This document shows positions 1-5,661 of a stretch of 10,202 nt of DNA, piece after piece. The notes beneath the pieces were generated by a model, which saw only the letters and a list, made by a program, of their open reading frames with translations, did no database searches and was not told the DNA's origin. Both the position numbers and the translations under genes were made by a program. Position 1 is the stretch's first letter; every line of letters begins with the position of its first letter. Source of the stretch: Lentzea sp. (GTDB taxonomy: Bacteria; Actinomycetota; Actinomycetes; Mycobacteriales; Pseudonocardiaceae); the NCBI GenBank assembly GCA_030146905.1, contig JASLAV010000794.1, forward strand, positions 1 through 10,202, written 5' to 3'.

Positions 1-2372
1 GTCCACTCCAGGTCGGAGGGGATCCGGAAGTCCGTGCCGGTCGTGGTGTTCGCGATCGCCCACGGCACCCACTTGTCGAGGATCTTCTTGGCACGCGGGT
101 CACCGGTCAGCCGGTACAGCGCCGCCGTGCGCTCGATGCCCCACACCTGGAAGCCGAACCACCGGTTGCTCGGCGGGTCGCGCCACACCGGGTGGGCGTC
201 GTAGTACATGCCGTAGAACGTCGGCGTGCCCGCGGGAGGCGAGGCGTACTGGCCCTCCCAGCTGTTCGTGACACCGCCGGCCAGACCACCGTCCGCCGAC
301 TGCAGCCACTGCAGCATCTCGAGCTGCCGGTCGAGGCTCGTCGCCCAGTCCTGCTGCCCGGTGGCGGACAACGGCTTGAGCGCGGGCACGTTCGACAGCG
401 CGTACGCCGCGAGCGGGTTCTGGTAACCCTGGTGCGAGGCACCGTCACCGATGCGCCACGCCCAGCCGGCGGACGTGTCGGTCGCACCGCCCCACGCGTA
501 GTACCAGGACATCAGGTAGTGCGCGCTGCTCTTGCCCGTCGCGCCGGGGCACGACGAGGGGCTGTTGCAGTTGCCGATGCGCTTGAAGTACTTGTCGAAC
601 ATGGCGTACCGCAGGTAGTCGCCCATCTTCGCGGACTTGCCGATCTCGCTGGAGATGTCGCCGGCCTTGCCCTGTGCCGTCGCCCACTGCTGGGCGAGCA
701 GCGCCACCTGCACCACGCGGGCGTCCGCGTCCGGTGCGTTGGTGTACTTCCACTGCTTGGCGTAGGACGAGTCCTTGGTGAACAGGTCCAGGAAGCCGTT
801 GGGACCGCCGTGCTTGAACGTGTCGCACGAGGGCTGCGGGATGGTCTCCCACACCGACTCCGACGAGCCGCGCTGGTAGGTGTTGATGTACGCGGGTGCC
901 GTCGTGCCGTCACCGCAGCGGCCGAAGCCGTAGGTGTTGTCGACGTCGATCAGCCAGTGCATGCCGTAGACGTCCGACGTGCCGTACGCGGACTTCAGCT
1001 CTCCCGCGATGGGGTCCTGGCCGACGGGGACGGTGCCGTCCAGCGTCGACGGGTAGGCGTCCATCCTCGGGTGCTCGGGTGCGTACGTGGCCGGCTTCGA
1101 CGGGTCGTACTTGTCGTTGGTCGGCTGGTCGGCCTTCGCGGGGATGATGTACTTCTCCATCGACGCGAACGCGGACTTGAACGGCGCCCAGTCACCGGTG
1201 ACCCTGCCGTAGCTCGCTTCCAGCCACAGGTAGTAGCTGAACGCCTCGGACGTGGTCTGGTGACCGTGGTCCGGTGCCTCCACCATCAGCGTCTCGACCG
1301 AGTGGTACGGCACGAGCAGGTCGCCGAACTTGCGGAAGTAGCCGCTCGCCGGGTCCTTGATCTTGTTGTACTGGTCGAGGAACGCCTTGTTGAAGTCCGA
1401 AGTGGACGGGTCGAGCTCCTTGACCGTCACGGTCGCCGGGCTGTAGCCGGAGGCCGATGCCGTGAAGGTCGCGGTCCCGAGCTCACCGCCGTTGCCCGCC
1501 GACGTCACCGTCACCGTCTGCTTCGTGGTGCCGGAGAGCGTGAGCGTCGCCGGGGTCGCCGTCAGGTCCGCACTGCCGCTGCGCGCGATCGTGACGGTGA
1601 CGGGCTGGCTCGGTGGCGTGGCCAGGGAGACGTCGAACGTCGCCGTCTGCCCCTGCTTGACCGACACCGTGCTCGGTGACGCCAGGACCGCCGGTCCGGA
1701 CAGCACCTTGACCGCCGCCGGTGCCGAGGTCGTGACGGCACCGCGGTTGTCCGTCGCCCGCGCGGTGACGCTGTGGTCACCGGCCGGTGCCGACGCCCAC
1801 GTGCCGCTGAACGGCGCGCTGGTGTCCGTCGCGATCAGCTGGTCGCCCGCGTAGAAGTCGACCTTGGCCACCGTGCCGTCGCCGTCCTGCGCGGTCGCCG
1901 CCAGCGGGATCTGCGCGGGAACGGTGTAGGTGCCACCGCTGACCGGCTCCGTCAGCGCCACGGACGGCGCCTGGTTCGGTCCGGTGCAGGCCACGCCGTT
2001 CACGGCGAAGTCCGTCGGTGGCCGGTTCGCGGAGCTCTTGCTGCCGTTGAACCCGACCTGCGCGGTGCCGCCGGATGGCAGCGAACGCGCCCACTCGGGG
2101 CTGGTCACGGTCACGACAGCGCCGCTTTGCGCGAAGGTGCCGTTCCAGCCCTGGCTCACGCGTTGCCCGTCGGGGAACGTCCAGGTGAGGTTCCAGCCGT
2201 TCAACGCGTCGCCGTCGTTGCGGATCGACACAGCAGCGCCGAATCCGTTGTTCCACTCGTTGGTGATCTGATAGGTGACGGTGCAGGCTGCCGCGGCAGG
2301 TGCCGCCACGGCGGGTACCCCGCCGGTCAGCACCACCGCCGCAACCGTCAACGCCAATGTTCGTCGAGTCAT
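1..2372 (-). CDS. Secreted GH48 cellulase (reducing-end cellobiohydrolase type) with CBM2 and two Ig-like modules; 3' end outside window
   Basis: Family role: GH48 enzymes are processive inverting cellulases that release cellobiose from crystalline cellulose. The frame is open from ATG at 2372 to the left edge (790 codons seen). Residues 1-29 form a signal peptide (MTRR, hydrophobic core, Ala-rich cleavage region). CBM2 spans Cys30-Cys129, the likely disulfide pair, with Trp40, Trp60 and Trp76 as candidate cellulose-binding aromatics. Two Ig-like beta modules follow: about 133-224 (VDFYAGDQLIATDTSAP type) and about 226-318. GH48 begins near 325 with DFNKAFLDQYNKIKDP, then PYHSVETLMVEAPDHGH and TTSEA. 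Glu365 and Glu376 are 11 residues apart, like Glu44 and Glu55 of CelF; Glu376 would be the proton donor. A GH48 domain is about 620-640 residues, so roughly 160-170 residues lie beyond the edge. The ribosome site is a weak GAGG about 8 nt before ATG. A CelR-type operator lies just upstream. Family identification is very secure. Confidence 0.95.
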   Translation of the reverse strand, partial: MTRRTLALTVAAVVLTGGVPAVAAPAAAACTVTYQITNEWNNGFGAAVSIRNDGDALNGWNLTWTFPDGQRVSQGWNGTFAQSGAVVTVTSPEWARSLPSGGTAQVGFNGSKSSANRPPTDFAVNGVACTGPNQAPSVALTEPVSGGTYTVPAQIPLAATAQDGDGTVAKVDFYAGDQLIATDTSAPFSGTWASAPAGDHSVTARATDNRGAVTTSAPAAVKVLSGPAVLASPSTVSVKQGQTATFDVSLATPPSQPVTVTIARSGSADLTATPATLTLSGTTKQTVTVTSAGNGGELGTATFTASASGYSPATVTVKELDPSTSDFNKAFLDQYNKIKDPASGYFRKFGDLLVPYHSVETLMVEAPDHGHQTTSEAFSYYLWLEASYGRVTGDWAPFKSAFASMEKYIIPAKADQPTNDKYDPSKPATYAPEHPRMDAYPSTLDGTVPVGQDPIAGELKSAYGTSDVYGMHWLIDVDNTYGFGRCGDGTTAPAYINTYQRGSSESVWETIPQPSCDTFKHGGPNGFLDLFTKDSSYAKQWKYTNAPDADARVVQVALLAQQWATAQGKAGDISSEIGKSAKMGDYLRYAMFDKYFKRIGNCNSPSSCPGATGKSSAHYLMSWYYAWGGATDTSAGWAWRIGDGASHQGYQNPLAAYALSNVPALKPLSATGQQDWATSLDRQLEMLQWLQSADGGLAGGVTNSWEGQYASPPAGTPTFYGMYYDAHPVWRDPPSNRWFGFQVWGIERTAALYRLTGDPRAKKILDKWVPWAIANTTTGTDFRIPSDLEW

Positions 2373-2392
2373 GCCGCCGCCCTCTCGACAAC

Positions 2393-2406
2393 TGGGAGCG
2401 CTCCCA
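2393..2406. promoter_or_regulatory. CelR/CebR-type operator, perfect palindrome
   Basis: TGGGAGCGCTCCCA is a perfect palindrome, 16 bp when the flanking C and G (2392-2407) are included. It ends 20 nt upstream of the GH48 start codon. From established knowledge, this is the exact site bound by the LacI-family cellulase repressor CelR of Thermobifida fusca and CebR of Streptomyces, which cellobiose or related cello-oligosaccharides release. A possible -10 for the GH48 gene (TACAGT on the minus strand, 2418-2423) would put the operator just downstream of transcription start, where a repressor would block it. The -10 is weak and no good -35 was found; the operator itself is clear. Confidence 0.9.
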
Positions 2407-2472
2407 GAGTTCACGGCACTGTAACGTGGGCCACAGGAGCGTATCTGTCCCCGGTGTAGCGCGGCATAGACC

Positions 2473-2486
2473 GGAAGGCGCTTTCC
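2473..2486. promoter_or_regulatory. Imperfect GGAA-TTCC palindrome, possible LacI-family operator
   Basis: GGAAGGCGCTTTCC has a central GCGC and outer GGAA/TTCC arms, with one mismatched pair of the seven. Its 14-bp size and central CG resemble LacI-family operators, but it differs from the two TGGGA-type sites on either side. It lies about 100 nt upstream of the GH48 start. Function is a guess; it may be chance in GC-rich DNA. Confidence 0.25.
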
Positions 2487-2554
2487 ACTAGACCGCACAG
2501 ACCAGTGGTGGTTCGTCTTCCGGTTACTCTTACTGCTCTCTTCGAGTGGAATTC

Positions 2555-2568
2555 TGGGAGCGGTCCCA
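2555..2568. promoter_or_regulatory. Second CelR-like operator, one base from consensus
   Basis: TGGGAGCGGTCCCA differs from the CelR/CebR palindrome only at position 9. The outer arms extend to TCTGGGA/TCCCAGA (2553-2570). It is 182 nt upstream of the GH48 start and 162 bp centre to centre from the perfect site. It also sits just beyond the terminator hairpin of the pectate lyase gene. It may be an auxiliary site for cooperative binding or looping on the GH48 promoter; this is inference. Confidence 0.6.
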
Positions 2569-2576
2569 GACAGGGA

Positions 2577-2608
2577 AGGGGGCGCTCGCGCCGCTGCGAG
2601 CGCCCCCT
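2577..2608 (-). terminator. Hairpin terminator of the PL1 pectate lyase gene
   Basis: A perfect 13-bp inverted repeat (arms 2577-2589 and 2596-2608, core GGGGGCGCTCGC/GCGAGCGCCCCC) encloses a 6-nt loop, 7 nt after the TGA of the minus-strand PL1 gene. There is no T-run after it, which is common for actinobacterial terminators. It would insulate the GH48 control region from PL1 transcription. Confidence 0.8.
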
Positions 2609-2615
2609 GGCCTGA

Positions 2616-3548
2616 TCAGCCGCGACCGGCTCCGGCACCGGCCGTGACCACGCTTTTCACCGTGCTGGCGCTGTCGAGCGGGTAGGAGTAGGGAATGCTC
2701 TTCACCGAGCCGCCCTGGTCACCCGTTCCCGAGTTGACGAAGTGGTTTGCACGCGCCACGAGCGACCCACCGGGTGAACTGCCCTCACCGCGGTGGAACG
2801 GGTCCTCCGTGTTCTCGAAGTAGTTGCCTTCGACCAGGACCCCGGCCTCGACGGTCGACGCGACGCCGTAGTCGGTCACACCGCCGTAATAGTTGTTGTA
2901 GACGTGCACCGGGTTGCCGAACCGCACCCGCGGGTGGCGCTGCTGCGTGCCGTCGAACCAGTTGTGGTGGTAGGTCACCCGCAGCTTGCCGCGGTCCTCC
3001 GAGCCGTTGTCGTCGCTGTGACCCAGCAGCATCGTCTTGTTGTGACTGGTGAACTTGTTCCACGACACCGTGACGTAGTCGGAGGCCCGCTTGACGTCGA
3101 GCGCACCGTCGTAGCCGTTGGAGAAGGTGTTGTGGTCGATCCACACGCGGGTCGAGTACTGCACGTTGACCGCGTCGTCACCCCAGTTGCGGAAGTTGAG
3201 GTTGCGCACGATCACGTTGGAGGCGTTGGCGATGTTCAGGCCTTGGCCGGTGATCGTCGCGCTCGAGCCCACGCCCTCGATGGTCTTGTTCGACGCGACC
3301 TTCGTCATGCTCGACAGCGAGATCGTGCCGGAGACCCTGATCACCGCCGCGCTCGACGACTTCGCGGCCTCGACGAACGCGGAGGCGGTGGTGACGGTGA
3401 CCGGCGTGGCGTTGCCGCCCCCCGTCGTGCCACCTCCCTGAGTGGCCCAGCCGACCAGCCCGAACGGTGCGGCGGCCGCCTGGGGAACAGCCACCGCGCC
3501 GAGGACCAGCGCGGCGGCGGAAATCAATGCTGCACGCTTTGGAATCAT
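2616..3548 (-). CDS. Secreted pectate lyase, polysaccharide lyase family 1 (single domain)
   Basis: Calcium-dependent endo-cleavage of polygalacturonate by beta-elimination, outside the cell, is the family activity. The 310-residue protein starts with a signal peptide (MIPKRAALIS, cleavage expected after the Ala run near residue 27) and then a Gly/Thr-rich segment. The right-handed beta-helix carries PL1 hallmarks: VWIDHNTF (135-142), the acidic calcium-site region DGALDVKRASDYVTVSWN (147-164), and RHPRVRFG (204-211). The last contains the RxPxxR motif whose first Arg (204) matches the catalytic base Arg218 of PelC. There is no carbohydrate-binding module, and the length fits a minimal PL1. 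ATG at 3548 is supported by GGGAG at 3555-3559, 6 nt upstream. It is divergent from the PL3 gene and followed by a strong hairpin. Confidence 0.95.
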   Translation of the reverse strand: MIPKRAALISAAALVLGAVAVPQAAAAPFGLVGWATQGGGTTGGGNATPVTVTTASAFVEAAKSSSAAVIRVSGTISLSSMTKVASNKTIEGVGSSATITGQGLNIANASNVIVRNLNFRNWGDDAVNVQYSTRVWIDHNTFSNGYDGALDVKRASDYVTVSWNKFTSHNKTMLLGHSDDNGSEDRGKLRVTYHHNWFDGTQQRHPRVRFGNPVHVYNNYYGGVTDYGVASTVEAGVLVEGNYFENTEDPFHRGEGSSPGGSLVARANHFVNSGTGDQGGSVKSIPYSYPLDSASTVKSVVTAGAGAGRG

Positions 3549-3583
3549 TCCACGCTCCCAATTCGTGAGCGGCGGTGCACATC

Positions 3584-3612
3584 ACACAACCAGCCGAAAA
3601 GGAAGCGGTCAA
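3584..3612 (-). promoter_or_regulatory. Possible promoter of the PL1 gene
   Basis: On the minus strand TTGACC (3607-3612) is followed after 17 nt by TTGTGT (3584-3589), giving a fair -35 but a poor -10. It lies about 36 nt before the PL1 start codon. The -35 forms an inverted pair with the TTGAC of the opposite promoter at 3651. Weak prediction. Confidence 0.3.
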
Positions 3613-3616
3613 CCTG

Positions 3617-3645
3617 TTCGAAGATATTCGACTCGAACGATCGAA
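3617..3645. promoter_or_regulatory. Cluster of TTCGA/TCGAA elements between divergent pectate lyase promoters
   Basis: TTCGAA (3617-3622), the 11-bp palindrome TTCGACTCGAA (3627-3637) and a further TCGAA (3641-3645) lie exactly between the two outward-facing -35 elements, in a locally AT-richer patch. This placement suits an operator controlling both pectate lyase genes at once. The regulator is unknown; no regulator gene lies in the window. Confidence 0.4.
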
Positions 3646-3650
3646 ACCGG

Positions 3651-3678
3651 TTGACACGAAAGATCTTGGCCCTACGAT
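3651..3678 (+). promoter_or_regulatory. Housekeeping-type promoter of the PL3 gene
   Basis: A consensus -35 TTGACA (3651-3656), a 16-nt spacer and TACGAT (3673-3678) as -10 predict a start near 3685, giving a leader of about 33 nt. The leader contains CGGAG (3708-3712), 5 nt before ATG. A match this good to the sigma-70/HrdB pattern is unusual in high-GC intergenic DNA. Confidence 0.55.
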
Positions 3679-3717
3679 CGAATTACCGCCGCGCATCCCC
3701 CTGCAAGCGGAGCGCAC

Positions 3718-4482
3718 ATGAAGAAACTGGTTACAACCCTCACGGCAGTGGCCTTCGCCGCGATTCTCGCGCCTCAGGCGCAAGCCGCGGGCAGCACGTT
3801 CCCGACCCCGTCGGGAACAAAACCGGTGAGTGCCACGATCAAGGTTCCCGCGGGTACCTACGACGGTGGCATGCAACGGTTCTACGGCACCGGCAACCTC
3901 GGTTCCGGTGGCCAGGGCGAGGACCAGGGCCCGATCTTCCAGCTGGCCGACGGCGCGACGCTGAAGAACGTCGTGCTCGGCGCGCCGGCGGCGGACGGCG
4001 TCCACTGCCTCGGCACCTGCACGCTCACCAACGTCTGGTGGGAGGACGTCGGCGAGGACGCTGCCACCTTCAAGGGCACGTCGTCGTCGCAGACCATGAC
4101 CATCAGCGGTGGCGGCGCACGCAAGGCGTCGGACAAGGTGTTCCAGCACAACGGGCCGGGCACGATGATCGTCCGCGACTTCCAGGTGGACGACTTCGGC
4201 AAGCTCTACCGGTCCTGCGGCAACTGCGGGACGCAGCACAAGCGGCACGTCGTGCTGGACAACATCACGGTGTTCTCCCCCGGCAAGAACCTCGCCGGCA
4301 TCAACACCAACTACGGTGACACCGCGCGGTTCTCGCGGATCACCGTGGTCGGCGACAGCAGCAGGAAGATTGCGATCTGCGACAAGTACCAGGGTGTGAC
4401 GAGCGGTGAGCCGAAGAAAATCGGCACCGGAGCGGACAGCACCCACTGCCTGTTCAAGTCCTCGGACATCACCTACCGGTAG
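3718..4482 (+). CDS. Secreted pectate lyase, polysaccharide lyase family 3
   Basis: A 254-residue secreted lyase cleaving polygalacturonate by calcium-dependent beta-elimination. Residues 1-23 are a signal peptide (MKKLVTTLTA, cleavage after AQA). PL3 hallmarks are ADGVHCLGTC (92-101), VWWEDVGEDAATFKG (106-120), GGGARKASDKVFQHNG (131-146) and FGKLYRSCGNC (160-170). Residues known in Bacillus KSM-P15 pectate lyase map well, as recalled: Asp63, Glu83, Asp84 and Lys89 at a constant offset of 30 (Asp93, Glu113, Asp114, Lys119), and Lys107 and Arg132 at offset 33 (Lys140, Arg165). Six Cys residues, some in CxxxC and CxxC spacing, suggest disulfides. There is no binding module; length is near that of a minimal PL3 catalytic domain. 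It is transcribed alone, divergent from PL1, and ends at a hairpin. Confidence 0.95.
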   Translation: MKKLVTTLTAVAFAAILAPQAQAAGSTFPTPSGTKPVSATIKVPAGTYDGGMQRFYGTGNLGSGGQGEDQGPIFQLADGATLKNVVLGAPAADGVHCLGTCTLTNVWWEDVGEDAATFKGTSSSQTMTISGGGARKASDKVFQHNGPGTMIVRDFQVDDFGKLYRSCGNCGTQHKRHVVLDNITVFSPGKNLAGINTNYGDTARFSRITVVGDSSRKIAICDKYQGVTSGEPKKIGTGADSTHCLFKSSDITYR

Positions 4483-4484
4483 AG

Positions 4485-4515
4485 GAAAAGCCCCGGCACC
4501 CCGCCGGGGCTTTTC
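4485..4515. terminator. Bidirectional hairpin terminator between converging genes
   Basis: A perfect 13-bp inverted repeat (GAAAAGCCCCGGC, 4485-4497, and its complement, 4503-4515) has a 5-nt loop. The plus-strand copy ends CTTTTC and the minus-strand copy also ends CTTTTC, so both directions have a short T-run. It begins 2 nt after the PL3 stop and abuts the stop codon of the enolase-superfamily gene, so it can end both the PL3 transcript and the long minus-strand operon. Confidence 0.9.
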
Positions 4516-5661
4516 TCACCACCTTTCAAGAGTGTGAACTTCGACGTGTTCGAAATCCCAGTCGTCTCCGATTCCCGGTATCACCGGCAATGTCACGTCG
4601 CCGTTCTCGTCCAGCGGATCGGCGAGAGACGCCCGGTGCGGCGGGACGCGGTCGAAGTCGACGTGCGGGTGCAGCAGACCGCGTTCGTACCACCGGCCGG
4701 CGTCGGTCGCGCCGAGCACGGTGAGGCTCGCCGATCCGTTGCCGTGGATCTCGCAGTCGACGTTGAACGCCTCGGCCAGATGCACCGTCTTGAGCACCGG
4801 CGTGATCCCGCCACTGCCCGCGGGGCCCGCACGCAGGATGTCGCACGCCCCGGCGGTGATCCACTCGGCGCGGGTGTGGTGCTTGCCCCACGCCACCTCC
4901 GGGCCGATGACCGGGATGTCCAGCTGGTCGGCGAGCCACCGGTACGAGCTGACCGACGCCTCCTCCATCGGTTCCTCGAACCAGTAGTAGTCCAGCTCCT
5001 GCAACGCCCTGCCGAGGCGCAGCGCCTCCGTCCGCGAGTACCAGTGGCTCGCGTCGAGCATCAGCGCGACGCCGGGCCCCACCGCCTCCCGCACCGCTTG
5101 GCACGCCTCGATGTCGCGGGAGACGCTCGGCGCACCGGGCACCGGCGGCATCCAGGTGTGCAGCTTGATCGCCCGGTAGCCCACCGACACGAGGTGCTTC
5201 GCGAAGTCCGCGTAGTCGCCCGGCGTCGCGAGCCCGTCCGTGTCACCGCACATCGTGCTGGCGTAGGCGGGGATCCGGTCGCGGGCACCGCCGGCGAGCT
5301 TCCACGCGGGCAGCCCGGCCTTGCGCGCGACGAGGTCCCACAGCGCCGTGTCGACGAACCCGAGCGCACGGTCGGTGAACCCGCCGTGCGACCCGCGTTG
5401 CCGTCGCGCGAGCAGCCGCCACAGCCGTTCCCGGTCCCACGGGTCCTGCCCGAGCAGCACCGGCCGCACGTGCTTGTCCAGCACGGCGGGGCGGAGTTGG
5501 TCCGGCTGCACCTGGCAGTACCCGGTGACGCCGTCGGTGTCGGTGACCTCCAGCAGCGCCTCGGTGACCTCGTGCTCGGGCGCCGGGTGCCGGTGGCCCT
5601 CCGCGTCGACCGAGGTGCACGCCGTCGTGGTGAACGTGCGCACCGCAACCCGTTCGATCAC
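4516..5661 (-). CDS. Enolase-superfamily enzyme, mandelate racemase subgroup (probable acid-sugar dehydratase or cycloisomerase)
   Basis: A 381-residue cytoplasmic enzyme. Family members abstract the proton next to a carboxylate with magnesium help. Order seen: N-terminal capping domain (1-125), then a barrel with KLH (166-168) at the position of the MR base Lys, LMLDASH (metal ligand Asp203), FEEP (Glu229), GPEVAW (Glu255) and EIHGN (His306). Spacings Asp203-Glu229-Glu255 of 26 and 26 match Asp195-Glu221-Glu247 of mandelate racemase, and His306 matches His297. The partner Asp270 position falls on Gly279 (RAGPAGSGG), so the usual His-Asp dyad looks broken. GTG at 5661 is chosen because it overlaps the lipoprotein stop by 4 nt and has GGAG 8 nt upstream; a longer frame upstream merely reads through the lipoprotein gene. 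Last gene of the operon. Galacturonate-derived substrates are inferred from neighbours; the exact reaction is unknown. Confidence 0.88.
   Translation of the reverse strand: MIERVAVRTFTTTACTSVDAEGHRHPAPEHEVTEALLEVTDTDGVTGYCQVQPDQLRPAVLDKHVRPVLLGQDPWDRERLWRLLARRQRGSHGGFTDRALGFVDTALWDLVARKAGLPAWKLAGGARDRIPAYASTMCGDTDGLATPGDYADFAKHLVSVGYRAIKLHTWMPPVPGAPSVSRDIEACQAVREAVGPGVALMLDASHWYSRTEALRLGRALQELDYYWFEEPMEEASVSSYRWLADQLDIPVIGPEVAWGKHHTRAEWITAGACDILRAGPAGSGGITPVLKTVHLAEAFNVDCEIHGNGSASLTVLGATDAGRWYERGLLHPHVDFDRVPPHRASLADPLDENGDVTLPVIPGIGDDWDFEHVEVHTLERW

Noticed and set aside
192..1679. Long plus-strand frame (495 codons) opposite the GH48 gene
   Set aside because: Arg/Val-rich low-complexity translation, antisense to a clear GH48 reading frame; a shadow typical of high-GC DNA.
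2577..2608. Inverted repeat considered as a mobile-element end or repeat element
   Set aside because: Single copy, placed 7 nt after a stop codon and shaped as a simple hairpin; a terminator explains it fully.
2411..2638. Minus-strand 75-codon frame in the GH48 upstream region
   Set aside because: It would start inside the PL1 coding end, run through the terminator hairpin and the operators, and resembles no protein.
2793..4319. Plus-strand frame of 508 codons spanning the PL1 gene, the divergent promoter region and part of PL3
   Set aside because: It crosses two well-identified secreted enzymes in the wrong frame or strand and shows no family motif.
3178..4446. Minus-strand frame of 422 codons opposite PL3
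   Set aside because: Overlaps the PL3 gene antisense and the divergent promoters; composition is shadow-like.
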